From: Marinobacter flavimaris
GTDB taxonomy: Bacteria > Pseudomonadota > Gammaproteobacteria > Pseudomonadales > Oleiphilaceae
Assembly (NCBI RefSeq): GCF_002933295.1
Contig: NZ_PSSW01000006.1
Location: 186,001-250,000 of the forward strand
Reading direction: 5' to 3'
DNA: 64,000 nt
A program made the position numbers and the translations under genes. Under the pieces are notes generated by a model, which had not been told where the DNA came from, made no database searches, and saw only the letters and a program-made list of their open reading frames with translations. Below are positions 45,752-55,381 of this stretch, in pieces. Position 1 is the stretch's first letter; each line of letters starts with the position of its first letter.

Positions 45752-48700
45752 GCGGCCACCTCCGCAACCGACTCGCCATCAAACAGGGCATCCAGTTGTT
45801 CAATCAGGGCTCTGGGCGGTTTGTCGGTGAAGGCGCCACCTGTGCTGGAATCAATGCCTCGCAGGAACAGATACACCGCGCCGCCAATGTGTCGGTCGTA
45901 GTCGTAATCCGGCAAACGGGCTTTAAGCAGCCGGTGCAGGGCCAGCAGGTAGAGCACGTATTGCAGATCGTAGCGTTTATCCAGGATGGCGTTGCCCATT
46001 GCCTGATCGGTATAGGCGCTGTCGTCTTCGCCCAGGGTATTGGATTTGTAGTCCAGCACGTAATAGCGCCCGTTGTGTTCGAACACCAGATCGATAAACC
46101 CCTTGAGCATCCCGTTGAATCGGGTCTCTTCGACTCGGGGACGGTCCGCGCGATTCAGGGTGTGCACGGTTACCAGCTCGTCGAGTTTGCGGATACTGAC
46201 GTTGCGGCTTTCAAACCAGAACTCCAGTTCCGGGCGCAGGGTGATCAGGTCCGCCAGGCAGACGGTTTCTGCACCGGCCCGGTCGAGGCTCAATGGTTTG
46301 CTGATCAATGCCAGCAACCAGCGCTCCAGCGGCTCCACCCATTCGTTCCAGCCACGAGTGCCGCAGCGCCGGGTCAGCTGCTCATGAAGTAGCGGCGGGT
46401 TATCCACAACCCGCTGAAACCCCTGCTGTGTGCACCATTCCAGCAATTCGTGCAGGAAGGTGCCGGGTCCGGCGCCTTTCGGAAAGTTATGCTGGTTGCG
46501 CTGGTTGGCCATTTGAGCCGGGTTTTCCTCTTCGTCCAGGGTACTTTCTTCCAGCAGGTTCTGGGTCTGGGCATCTTCCACCTCACCGGTAAACGCGATC
46601 CCGGTGCCGGTCATGCCGGTGTATTCGATGGAGGAGTAGCTGGCAATCCACCAGTCCTCTCTGGCCTCGCGGGAAGAGACCATGGCCGGGCCAAGCGCTT
46701 CCGGCGCCGGTTCGTGGTAGTGCGTATCGTCCGGATCCGGTAACGGGGCTATCCGGATCTCTGCTCTGCCCTCTGCCAGTTTCCCCAGGCAGTCGCTGAT
46801 ACGGCTTTGCCCTTCGCCGGCAATCAGGTAGCCCAGTCCGCTTTGCTGCCAGTTGTCCAGGGCCGCCGTGCCGACCCAGGTGGCGAAGCGGGCCCGGGTC
46901 AGGGCCACGTAGAGCTTGCGGATATCCTCGCCTAGGCGCTCCCGGTCCGCCCTGGCCACGTCGTCCGGCGACGGGTCGAATACCGTGACCAGCCTGCCCT
47001 GCTCATTGTGATAGCGCACGAAGGCCTGCTTTTCACTCTGGGCGCGAAAGGCCGTGCCAAAGGGCAGAAACACCAGCGGGTATTCCAGACCCTTGGACTT
47101 GTGCACGGTGATGACCTTTACCAGGCCGGCATCACTCTCCAGCCGCAGGGTACGGTGTTCATCTTCCTCTTCGGCTGCACGCAGAATCTGGGTGTAGTGG
47201 TGCACCAGGGCATGCTCGCCGTCCAGTTGCAGGCTGTCCTGCTGCAGCAACTCGGCAATGTGCAGAATGTCGGTCAACCGCCGTTCGCCGTCAGGGCGTT
47301 GCAGTAACCGGCCTGGCACCTCGAAATCCATCAGGAAGGTTCGCAGCATGGGCAGTACACCCTGCTTCTGCCATTGCTGCTGGTAACCAATAAAACGCTC
47401 GATTTCCCGTTCCAGCACGAGCTCGTCGGTGAGCAGCTGATTCATGGCATGCCAGGACTGACCGAGGGTGGGTGTAGCGAGGGCCGCGCGGATATAGGCC
47501 AGCTGCCGGGGCTCGGCAAATGCCCGAAGCCAGCAGAGCATTTCCTGTGATTCCCGTGAGGTCAGCACCGAATCACGGTCTGACAGGTACACACTCTTGA
47601 TACGTCGCTGGCCCAGAGCCTCCCGAACTGCGCTGGCCTCGTTGCGGTTGTTGACCAGTATCGCGATGTCTTTGGGGGCAACCGGCTCCAGATCCTCGGG
47701 ATGATCGGGCCGCGCAAAACCGGCCTGCCCGGCCTGGCCCAGGGTCAGCAATTGGGCGATCTCACTGGCGCAGGTTTCCGCCACATCGGCGGTGGCAGTG
47801 CCCTTGGCCATACCTTTCGGATTGCCGTCCCTGTCCTCTTCCCCGGATTCGTGGGTCCAGAACACCAGGCTGGGCTGCACTTCCCCGTTGATCGACCAGC
47901 TTCGTTTGGTGCCATGGGCGTCCACACCCTGGAACGGCAGCGGTGAGGTATCGCCCTTGCCGAACAGGAAGGCGCCGTCCCGGCTGTTCTGGTCACTGTG
48001 TTCAAAGACCCGGTTAACCGCCGCCACCATGGTCTTGGCGGAGCGGAAGTTCTTACCCAGTGTGTAGGTGCGCTCTTTCACGCCCTGCCGGGCCTGCAGG
48101 TAGGTGTAGATGTCGGCACCCCGGAAACCGTATATGGCCTGCTTCGGATCGCCGATCATCAGCAGGCAGGTACCGTGATCGCCACCTGCCACGTTGTAGA
48201 TGCGGTCGAAGATTCGGTACTGCACCGGGTCGGTGTCCTGGAATTCGTCAATCAGAGCAACGGGAAACTGGCGACGGATCGTCGCGGCCAGCTGGTCGCC
48301 CCGGGGGCCGTGCAGCGCATCGTCCAGCCGGGTGAGCAGATCGTCAAAGCCCATTTCCGAGCGTTTCTGCTTTTCTGACTCCAGCCGCTCGGCAATCCAG
48401 TGGCTGGCGTGGCGCAGAATGTCGGATTTGGCGTTGGGCTGGTTCTGGCTGAAATCCAGCAGCGCTCCGATGGCATCAAAGGCCGGGTGATGAGGGGCAG
48501 GATCATCGCCCTTGAGAATCTTGTCGAGCCCTTCGGGCGTCTGATTCTTGAAGCCCGCGGCGCTATCGATCTTTTCGGGCAAAAGGTCGTCCGATTCCGC
48601 CCAGGCAACCAGCAAATCCCAGACCTTGATCATGGCATTCTTGCTGGCGCCATGGAGTCGCTTGCTCTTGTTCAGATCGCTCAGCAGCTCGATGACGTCA

Positions 48701-49470
48701 TCGCGCCACTGGCTCCAGGGGTGGGCTTTCAGAGACTGTGACTGTTCCAGACGCCGGCGGACCACCTGATCGATGGCTTTATGAACGCTCTCCGGGGGTG
48801 TGCCCAGGCTCAGGGGATCGTCAATCAGATTGCGAACACCCTGGCGCAGGTCCCCGGGGGTTTTCCAGTGGCTCAGGGCCTCGTCCATCAGCGCCGGCGG
48901 CAGAGGATAGACAAAGGTGCGCCAGTAATCCCGGGCGACCTCGTCCAGCAATTCGCTCTGGTCGGTTTCGAGGGTGAGTTTGAACAGGCTGCCGCTGTCG
49001 AAGGCGTGCTCGCTGAGCATGCGGTTGCAGAAACTGTGGATGGTCGATACCGCCGCCTCGTCCATCCATTCGGCGGCCAATAGCAGCTTCTTTCGGCATT
49101 CCGGCCAGCTGGCCGGATCCGGGTAGCTTTCATCCCGTAGCTGGTAGATCAGTGCCGTCTCCGCGGGTGGATTGGGCTCGTCGGGCGCGTCAGAAAACAC
49201 CTCGGCGGCCTGGGTGAGCCGGGTGCGGATACGGTCACGCAGTTCCTTGGTGGCGGCCTCGGTAAAAGTGACCACCAGCAGGTTGGGAGGCAGCAGGTTC
49301 TGCAGAGGGCTGTCGGGCGACTGGCCGTGGCCAAGCACCAGGCGTACGTACAGAATAGCAATGGTAAAGGTTTTGCCGGTGCCGGCACTGGCCTCGATCA
49401 GAGCACTGCCGTTGAGGGCCAGTGCCAGGGGATCCAGGTTCGGATTCCGGTTGGTCATCTGCTCGGTCAT
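45748..49470 (-). CDS. recB: RecB, exodeoxyribonuclease V beta chain (helicase-nuclease)
   Basis: 1240 residues from the ATG at 49470, chosen because it overlaps the recC stop as ATGA; the open frame runs 17 codons longer. Walker A is ALIEASAGTGKTFT, and the SF1A motifs VALIDEFQDTDP and TVHKSKGLEYPLVFLP are present. The C-terminal nuclease keeps GFIDLVF and YVLDYKSNTLG, which hold the metal-binding Asp and Lys. RecBCD processes double-strand ends and loads RecA. Confidence 0.98.
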   Translation of the reverse strand: MTEQMTNRNPNLDPLALALNGSALIEASAGTGKTFTIAILYVRLVLGHGQSPDSPLQNLLPPNLLVVTFTEAATKELRDRIRTRLTQAAEVFSDAPDEPNPPAETALIYQLRDESYPDPASWPECRKKLLLAAEWMDEAAVSTIHSFCNRMLSEHAFDSGSLFKLTLETDQSELLDEVARDYWRTFVYPLPPALMDEALSHWKTPGDLRQGVRNLIDDPLSLGTPPESVHKAIDQVVRRRLEQSQSLKAHPWSQWRDDVIELLSDLNKSKRLHGASKNAMIKVWDLLVAWAESDDLLPEKIDSAAGFKNQTPEGLDKILKGDDPAPHHPAFDAIGALLDFSQNQPNAKSDILRHASHWIAERLESEKQKRSEMGFDDLLTRLDDALHGPRGDQLAATIRRQFPVALIDEFQDTDPVQYRIFDRIYNVAGGDHGTCLLMIGDPKQAIYGFRGADIYTYLQARQGVKERTYTLGKNFRSAKTMVAAVNRVFEHSDQNSRDGAFLFGKGDTSPLPFQGVDAHGTKRSWSINGEVQPSLVFWTHESGEEDRDGNPKGMAKGTATADVAETCASEIAQLLTLGQAGQAGFARPDHPEDLEPVAPKDIAILVNNRNEASAVREALGQRRIKSVYLSDRDSVLTSRESQEMLCWLRAFAEPRQLAYIRAALATPTLGQSWHAMNQLLTDELVLEREIERFIGYQQQWQKQGVLPMLRTFLMDFEVPGRLLQRPDGERRLTDILHIAELLQQDSLQLDGEHALVHHYTQILRAAEEEDEHRTLRLESDAGLVKVITVHKSKGLEYPLVFLPFGTAFRAQSEKQAFVRYHNEQGRLVTVFDPSPDDVARADRERLGEDIRKLYVALTRARFATWVGTAALDNWQQSGLGYLIAGEGQSRISDCLGKLAEGRAEIRIAPLPDPDDTHYHEPAPEALGPAMVSSREAREDWWIASYSSIEYTGMTGTGIAFTGEVEDAQTQNLLEESTLDEEENPAQMANQRNQHNFPKGAGPGTFLHELLEWCTQQGFQRVVDNPPLLHEQLTRRCGTRGWNEWVEPLERWLLALISKPLSLDRAGAETVCLADLITLRPELEFWFESRNVSIRKLDELVTVHTLNRADRPRVEETRFNGMLKGFIDLVFEHNGRYYVLDYKSNTLGEDDSAYTDQAMGNAILDKRYDLQYVLYLLALHRLLKARLPDYDYDRHIGGAVYLFLRGIDSSTGGAFTDKPPRALIEQLDALFDGESVAEVAA

Positions 49471-52400
49471 TCCAGGCCTCCGATCTGATCTGCAGCCGAT
49501 TTGTCCTGCTCGGCTTCCCAAACCGGCACGTAGAGCTGATGCAGCAGGGCTTCGAATTCACCGCTGGCCATCAGCAGCTCCGGTGTTTCAAAGGCTCCTC
49601 TCAGGTAACCCGTATCCCGCTCCAGAGCAATGGTATATGCCTGCTGCGCCTCTGATATGGCTCGTTCATGGTCACCGACGTACTTTTTGCTGCCGTAGAA
49701 ACTGGTGATCCAGGCAAAGCCGGCCTCGCAGTGAATGGGCAGCGCCCGGGTGGTGGCGTCCATCCACCCGCTGAGCACCGTTTCGAACAATGGTCTGGCC
49801 TGTTCCGGATGCAATGGAGCAAGGCGGAATTTCCGTCCCTCCTCCTTGCCCAGAACCAGGGTCTCAAAAGGTTGACCGCCGAGCTGGCCTGCCAGATGGA
49901 TCAGCCAGTCCCGCATCAGATTGGCATAGCGTACTTTCTTGCTGGATCCTGAACCGGTCAGCAGGCTGGAACTCGCCACCACCAGCCGGCACAGCTCTCC
50001 CTGGGCATTGCAGCGCAGGTTGTCGATCAGATCCGCGATTTCCACCGAACCCAGGGCGCTTTCAAACCGGTAATCAAAGGGCAGCGGTTCAGCAACCGCT
50101 TCCGGCCAGTCAGCCAGTGCGTTCTGGTAACGCTCGAACAGATCGGGCAAGCGCCCCGCCAGCTCGGAACGCAGGCGGTGTTCGGTCACGCCCATACCCA
50201 GGTCGCCGCGTCGCGCCATGCGGTCCAGAGTTGCCTGCAACCTATCGTGCAGTTCCTCGTCGCTGCTGGCTTTCAATAGCCCGTCCTGGATCAGCTCGTT
50301 GTCCAGGCGCCAGCGGTCCAGGCCGTCCAGCTCGAAATTTTCGTTGTCGGTGTCGTCGTCTTCAACATCCTCGAAGCGCACCTGCAGCCGGCGCTGGTAA
50401 AAGGTGTCGATGGGCTTTTTCAGGAAAGCCGCCAGATCGTTCAGACTGATGGGCTCTTCGGGTGCCTGGTAAGGTAGTGCCGACTGTGTCTGCGCGGCAG
50501 CCTCACCACCATGGGCACTGCGCCATTCCCGCTCGTAGGTGAATAACCGGCGTGCCTCCAACACCTCGGCCAGGGGACGGGGCGAACTGTTTTCCCCCTT
50601 TCCACCCGCCTCCAGCCCGTTGGCTTTCGGGAAATAGCTCCGGCTGAACGGCTGCAACGGGTGTTGGGTCGTCAGTGCCTCGATGACCCTGGTTTCGGGT
50701 TGCCCTGACACAGACCAGAGACTGTCCAGATGATCCTGAAGCTGCCCCACCAGAACCGACGGCGGCCGTTCCGAATCGTCCTTGATGCTGCGGCCGACCC
50801 AGCTGATGTAAAGCTGCTCCCGGGCAGACAACAGGGCTTCCAGGAACAGGTAGCGATCGTCTTCCCGGCGGGATCGGTCCCCCGGGCGGTAATCATGGGC
50901 CATGAGATCGAAATCCACCGGCGGCCGGGAGCGGGGATAGTCGCCGTCGTTCATGCCCAGCAGGCACACTTTCCGGAAGGGTATGGCACGCATGGGCATC
51001 AGGGTGGCGAAATTGACCTTGCCGGCCAGGAAACGCTGGTTCAGGCCGCCTTCATCCAGCCCCTCCAGCAGCACATCCTTGACGATGTTCAGGGGCAGGG
51101 TCTGTTCCTCAAGGCCCGCTGCCAGGGCGTCTTCCAGCCACTGCGCCAACTGGCGGCGGAAACGGTTCAGCAGCAACAGGTCGCTGCCTTCGACCTTATG
51201 GAAGAACTGCCCGAGCATCTCTGAGAACAGGCCCTCCCATTCGTCCGGTGTGCGATGGGTCTGCAGCGCCTGCCAGAGGGTTTCCAGCTGATGCACAAAG
51301 TCGTTCAGGCGGCCGGCAAGGCTGGCCTGCAGGCCCCCGATTTCCCCGAAGGGTTCCACACCGGCCCAGGGCTCATCGTCGCCCATGCCATAGCCCAGCA
51401 GCATCGAACGCAGCCCGGATTGCCAGGTGTTGCGCTCCAGCTCGGCGGGCAGGTCCAGGCTTTCCCGGTGCTGGCCGTGCAGACCCCAGCGGATATTGGC
51501 GCCCTCGACCCAGCGACGAGCCAGGGGGATCTCGTCTTCATTGATCCCGAAACGGTCCCGTATGCCGGGTACTTCCAGCAGGCTGATGATCTCACTCACC
51601 GCAAAACGGCTGCGGGGCAGTGACATCAGGGTTTCCAGGGCAATCAGCACCGGCTCGTGGTGGCGCTGGCCCTGGTCGGAAATGGTGAAGGGAATGTGGC
51701 GCTTCCGGCCCGGCTGGTAGCGGCCGAATACGGCCTGGATGTGGGGCGCGTACACGTTGATATCGGGCACCATCACGATGACGTCCCGGGGCCGCAGCGT
51801 GGGATCGACGTTGAAGGCGGCGAGAAGCTGATCGTGCAGAATTTCCACTTCCCGCTGGGGGCTGTGGGCCTCGTGGAACGCCAGGGAATGATCCCGCTGA
51901 ATATCCAGTTGTCGTTGTTGCTGGCGGATTTCCTGGAGGGGCGTCAGGTTGTGGATATCGTTCTGCAGCTGATGCAGCAGGCGCGGTGCGTCCTCGTTGC
52001 CATGGTCCGAGAAAATATCAATTTTCTGGTCGGGGGTCTGGAAGCTGCCCCGGTACTGGTCCGGGTTGTCGAACTCGTCCAGCAGCCGGATGTAGTCCCG
52101 GCCCTGCTTGCCCCAGGCGGCCAGCAGTGGATTGGCGTGCTGGTGCAGCTGGTCCGGATCCTCAATGGCGGAAAGTGTCGGATGGGTCCTGCCCCGTTTG
52201 CGTTCGGCGGTGAGTAGTTCCCGGTCGCTGATGATGTCGGCCCAGTAGAACTGGCAGGGGTTGTGAACACACAGCACCACCTGACTGAACCGGCTCAGGA
52301 CGTACAGGGCTTCCAGAGCTTGCCGTGGCAGCGACGAGACGCCAAACACCACGATCCGGGTTGGCAGCCGGGACGGGTTGGCCGGCGCCTGAAGTCGCTG

Positions 52401-53093
52401 GCCCTGTTCCATGAACCGGGTATGGATCTGGGAGCGGCTGGTATGAGCGTCTGCGCCCACATCCTCAACCAGCCGGCGCCAGAGCAGGGGCTGCCAGCGG
52501 GTTTCCGCATCCAACGACTTTTCCTCGGCCCGGGCCGTGATAATCACGTCCTTGCCCTGCTCCCAGGCAGCCAGCCAGTCGGCCCGGAACACCTGGTACT
52601 GATCAAACAGATCGGCCACCTTTTCGGCCAGCTGGAAATTGCGCAGGTCCGGATCGTTACCTTCCAGAAACCGGGCGAGCGGTGTAAAGGCCTCGTCCTG
52701 CCCCACCAGACGTGGCAATAACCGGTACAGCCGCCACACCAGCCGCCGTTTGTCGAAGGGCGACTGTTCCGGTACCTCACCGTCCGGAAGCACGGCCCGG
52801 TAGGCTTGCCAGATAAACCGGGCCGGGAACAGGAAATCCATACCGGCGGCAATCCCAAGGCCGCCCTCAAGGCCATCTTCGGTGCGCTTCTCCGCCAGCG
52901 CCAGCTTTAGCCACTGGGCAATACCGTTGCTCTGCACCAGGAAGGTCTCGCTCTCCAGTGGCGGCATGGGGTTGTGCCGACAGATGTAGACAACGGCCCG
53001 GCGCAAGTCTTCCAGATGGTTGGCGTGGATTGCGTGAAACCCGGGTTCGATCCTGGCGCGTTGCTCGGTGGGCTCGGTGGAGAGTGCGGCCAT
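49467..53093 (-). CDS. recC: RecC, exodeoxyribonuclease V gamma chain
   Basis: 1208 residues. It begins with IHANHLEDLRRAVVYICRHNPM and contains the inactive helicase-like folds of RecC (MAALSTE start; VQSNGIAQWLKLALAE; LLGMNDGDYPRSRPPVDFDLM). RecC holds the Chi-recognition channel in the family. It is the first gene of recC-recB-recD; ptrA, which lies inside this cluster in E. coli, is absent. It is divergent from the SDR gene across 155 nt. Confidence 0.97.
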   Translation of the reverse strand: MAALSTEPTEQRARIEPGFHAIHANHLEDLRRAVVYICRHNPMPPLESETFLVQSNGIAQWLKLALAEKRTEDGLEGGLGIAAGMDFLFPARFIWQAYRAVLPDGEVPEQSPFDKRRLVWRLYRLLPRLVGQDEAFTPLARFLEGNDPDLRNFQLAEKVADLFDQYQVFRADWLAAWEQGKDVIITARAEEKSLDAETRWQPLLWRRLVEDVGADAHTSRSQIHTRFMEQGQRLQAPANPSRLPTRIVVFGVSSLPRQALEALYVLSRFSQVVLCVHNPCQFYWADIISDRELLTAERKRGRTHPTLSAIEDPDQLHQHANPLLAAWGKQGRDYIRLLDEFDNPDQYRGSFQTPDQKIDIFSDHGNEDAPRLLHQLQNDIHNLTPLQEIRQQQRQLDIQRDHSLAFHEAHSPQREVEILHDQLLAAFNVDPTLRPRDVIVMVPDINVYAPHIQAVFGRYQPGRKRHIPFTISDQGQRHHEPVLIALETLMSLPRSRFAVSEIISLLEVPGIRDRFGINEDEIPLARRWVEGANIRWGLHGQHRESLDLPAELERNTWQSGLRSMLLGYGMGDDEPWAGVEPFGEIGGLQASLAGRLNDFVHQLETLWQALQTHRTPDEWEGLFSEMLGQFFHKVEGSDLLLLNRFRRQLAQWLEDALAAGLEEQTLPLNIVKDVLLEGLDEGGLNQRFLAGKVNFATLMPMRAIPFRKVCLLGMNDGDYPRSRPPVDFDLMAHDYRPGDRSRREDDRYLFLEALLSAREQLYISWVGRSIKDDSERPPSVLVGQLQDHLDSLWSVSGQPETRVIEALTTQHPLQPFSRSYFPKANGLEAGGKGENSSPRPLAEVLEARRLFTYEREWRSAHGGEAAAQTQSALPYQAPEEPISLNDLAAFLKKPIDTFYQRRLQVRFEDVEDDDTDNENFELDGLDRWRLDNELIQDGLLKASSDEELHDRLQATLDRMARRGDLGMGVTEHRLRSELAGRLPDLFERYQNALADWPEAVAEPLPFDYRFESALGSVEIADLIDNLRCNAQGELCRLVVASSSLLTGSGSSKKVRYANLMRDWLIHLAGQLGGQPFETLVLGKEEGRKFRLAPLHPEQARPLFETVLSGWMDATTRALPIHCEAGFAWITSFYGSKKYVGDHERAISEAQQAYTIALERDTGYLRGAFETPELLMASGEFEALLHQLYVPVWEAEQDKSAADQIGGLE

Positions 53094-53248
53094 GAATTTC
53101 CTTGTCTGGTGTGCAGTTCAATCCTGTTGCTACAGGTTACCGTATGTGACCACAGATGCGGACTGTCTGAAACGTCTGATCTCCAAAAATCATAACGGCC
53201 CGTCGCGACAAACGGTGTCGTGAATTATCGGCAAAAGGGAGAAGCACT

Positions 53249-54034
53249 ATGTGGACACTGATCACTGGCGCGGGGTCGGGCATTGGGCGGGCCCTGGCCC
53301 TGGAACTTGCTGCTCAAGGCCACGACCTGATCCTTGCAGGTCGCACCGTGTCGAAGCTGGAGGAGGTCGCGACAAAGCTCCGCGTGGAGGCGCCCGACCG
53401 TGAAGTGATGACGCTGGAAGTGGACCTTGCGGATCCCGAAAGCACCCGCAATCTGGCTCAACAGCTAAGTGATGCCGTCGATCATCTCTCAGCGTTCGTG
53501 TATTGCGCTGGCGTGGGTGAGCCGGCTGCGGATTTTGCCAGCCTTGGGCTCATCGATTTCCAGGAAGCCCTGGCCGTGAACGTGTCCGCGCCCATGCTGC
53601 TCACCCAATCGTTGTTACCGATACTCAAAGGGGGTGAACCCTCGTCGCGAATCGTGATGATTGGTGCGGGTATGGACAAGCATGCGCAACCCGGAACGGG
53701 CAGCTACGGGATCAGCAAGATGGCGCTGCGTCGGCTGGTGCGTCAGATGTCCGTTGAGTTCGACACCATGTCGGACGGGCCGGTTGTCAGCCTCTTTCAG
53801 CCGGGGCTGGTGGATACGCCGGGTATTCGAAGCCATATCGACAAGGCGGGCAAGTTAGATCTGCCCCACGCGGAGTGGCTGGCCAATCGTCTGACGTCGG
53901 GGGATTGCCTGAGTGCCGAACAGGCCGCCAGTGCCATCGTGTTTACGCTCAATCAGATACCGGAGAGCGATTTTCACGGGGCCGTTTTCAACGGCGCCGA
54001 TCTGGTGGATTCGCTCTCATTCGCTGGAAGCTAG
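53249..54034 (+). CDS. Short-chain dehydrogenase-like protein (atypical active site)
   Basis: 261 residues with a Rossmann nucleotide motif TGAGSGIG at 6-13 and GRTVSKLEE after strand 2, which favours NADP(H). The active-site Tyr153 and Lys157 are present (GSYGISK), but the usual serine 13 residues before the tyrosine is Ala140. Asn111 is conserved. It may be a slow or altered reductase, or may use another residue. GGGAGAAG lies before the ATG. The substrate is unknown. Confidence 0.9.
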   Translation: MWTLITGAGSGIGRALALELAAQGHDLILAGRTVSKLEEVATKLRVEAPDREVMTLEVDLADPESTRNLAQQLSDAVDHLSAFVYCAGVGEPAADFASLGLIDFQEALAVNVSAPMLLTQSLLPILKGGEPSSRIVMIGAGMDKHAQPGTGSYGISKMALRRLVRQMSVEFDTMSDGPVVSLFQPGLVDTPGIRSHIDKAGKLDLPHAEWLANRLTSGDCLSAEQAASAIVFTLNQIPESDFHGAVFNGADLVDSLSFAGS

Positions 54035-54052
54035 GGGAACGTCAAGCGGGCC

Positions 54053-54343
54053 CTAGAGAGGGACCCGCATGGTTTCGGAGCCGCTGTCAGGCATACCAAT
54101 CATTTCATCGGTTCCAGTCGGCGGAATCACCTCGGTGCGCTCGACCTCGTATTCGTGGAAATGTTCTCGCACGGCACAGGCGCCGGTGAACATGACTGGC
54201 TTGTCGTAGGGGTCCGTCAGAACGTAGCCCTGACCCTCCAGATAGAACCGCACCATATAATAGCGTCCTTCCATCGAGACAATCTCCAACAGAGAAATCG
54301 TGTCGTGCTTGTGTTTTTTCAGTTCGCCAGTGTCCATGTGCAT
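54053..54343 (-). CDS. Small DUF6482-like protein
   Basis: 96 residues, cytoplasmic, acidic at its C-terminus. The middle part (LLEIVSMEGRYYMVRFYLEGQGYVLTD, kept here as description of residues about 18-44) resembles the pseudomonad DUF6482 family as I recall it: a short beta-rich domain with a GRYYMV core. No function is known. GGGAG is 7 nt before the ATG at 54343, supporting this start. It converges on the SDR gene. Confidence 0.65.
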   Translation of the reverse strand: MHMDTGELKKHKHDTISLLEIVSMEGRYYMVRFYLEGQGYVLTDPYDKPVMFTGACAVREHFHEYEVERTEVIPPTGTDEMIGMPDSGSETMRVPL

Positions 54344-54420
54344 GGGAAGTCTCCCGCAGGTTTGTTGTCGTAAGGAAGGGTACGAACCGCTTTCCGTTAC
54401 AGGTCATAAAGCGAGCAACT

Positions 54421-54852
54421 ATGAGCAGGATTGATTTGGTGAAAGCCGCCGTGGACGAGCAGTTGAATGACAGCTACGACCTGCTGGCCATGCGGATGCT
54501 GTTCCCCCCGGACCGCGTGGAAGTGAAAATTGATCAGGAAATCAAAGATCTGTACGTGTATCCGGAAAGGCTCGATACCGGGTATCGCGACGAATGGCGA
54601 GCCATTGCTACCCGGGCCCTGTTCCGGAACGCCTTTGGCGATCACTGGCGGCCTGATGAGGAGAATCTGGAGCGCTACCTGGATTTTCTGAGGGATGAGG
54701 CCATTCCCCGCTGTGTTCACGATAATATCGAACTGTTTCGTATGCTCGGCGAGGTCCTTTCAATCGCGAGGTCTGACAACGCCATTGCCTTCCCGGATCC
54801 AAAGCGTCGGGCCCTGATGAAGATCATCTGGCCGGAGAAGGCGCGTCGGTGA
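54421..54852 (+). CDS. Hypothetical 143-residue protein
   Basis: I do not recognise this protein. It is charged, cytoplasmic and mostly helical by eye. It begins MSRIDLVKAAVDEQLND, with WRPDEENLERYLDFLRDEA in the middle and a basic end KIIWPEKARR. Codon use looks like its neighbours, and it is divergent from the DUF6482-like gene across 77 nt. No ribosome binding site is obvious. Confidence 0.7.
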   Translation: MSRIDLVKAAVDEQLNDSYDLLAMRMLFPPDRVEVKIDQEIKDLYVYPERLDTGYRDEWRAIATRALFRNAFGDHWRPDEENLERYLDFLRDEAIPRCVHDNIELFRMLGEVLSIARSDNAIAFPDPKRRALMKIIWPEKARR

Positions 54853-54935
54853 GAGTAAGCTGGCTGGCGGAACGCGAATCCGGAGCCCTGATCCGACCGT
54901 ATTGTTTAAAAGATGAACAATAGAGAGGTGCCATC

Positions 54936-55376
54936 TTGGGTCACCAACACATCGTTTCCGGAAAGTGGCTGATTCCCGTGCTTCTGGCTTTCATTGGCTT
55001 CGCGGTTCTCGGGTCCCCACAGTCTGTGGCCAGTGACAAAGACGCAGAAATCCGCGACACCATCCTGCGCCAGATCGAAGCGTTTGCGAACAACGACGAG
55101 GAGCAGGCCTGGGCCCACGCCTCCGAGGGTATCAAGCGTCGATTCGGGTCGTCACAGGTGTTTGTCGATATGGTTCGTGAAGCCTACCCGGCGGTGCACA
55201 ACGCCACGGCCATCGAGTTTACCCAGCGCGTGCCCCACGGCGCCTTTGAAATCCAGGTGGTGCGGTTGCAGGGGCCGGAGGGCAAGCGATGGGACGCCTA
55301 TTACCGGATGGTGCTCACTGAAGGGGTCTGGAAGGTGGCCGGCGTGAGACTCCAGCCGGCCGAGCTGGGCATTTAA
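54936..55376 (+). CDS. DUF4864-like exported protein
   Basis: 146 residues with an N-terminal signal or anchor helix (WLIPVLLAFIGFAVLGSPQSVAS) followed by a compact domain with IRDTILRQIEAFANNDEEQA, which is typical of DUF4864. That family belongs to the broad NTF2-like fold as far as I know; no enzyme activity is established. The start is a TTG with GAGAGG about 8 nt upstream. It converges on folM with 5 nt between stops. Confidence 0.8.
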   Translation: MGHQHIVSGKWLIPVLLAFIGFAVLGSPQSVASDKDAEIRDTILRQIEAFANNDEEQAWAHASEGIKRRFGSSQVFVDMVREAYPAVHNATAIEFTQRVPHGAFEIQVVRLQGPEGKRWDAYYRMVLTEGVWKVAGVRLQPAELGI

Positions 55377-55381
55377 CGGTA

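Noticed and set aside
46385..46415. DnaA-box-like TTATCCACA inside recB, and similar ones in the RND permease (near 16194) and the Atm1-like exporter (near 41681)
   Set aside because: They are single boxes within conserved coding sequence with no AT-rich neighbour; chance matches are expected in 64 kb.
54041..54072. GC-rich hairpin between the SDR gene and the DUF6482-like gene
   Set aside because: The stem has mismatches and there is no T-tract on either strand, so I did not call a terminator.
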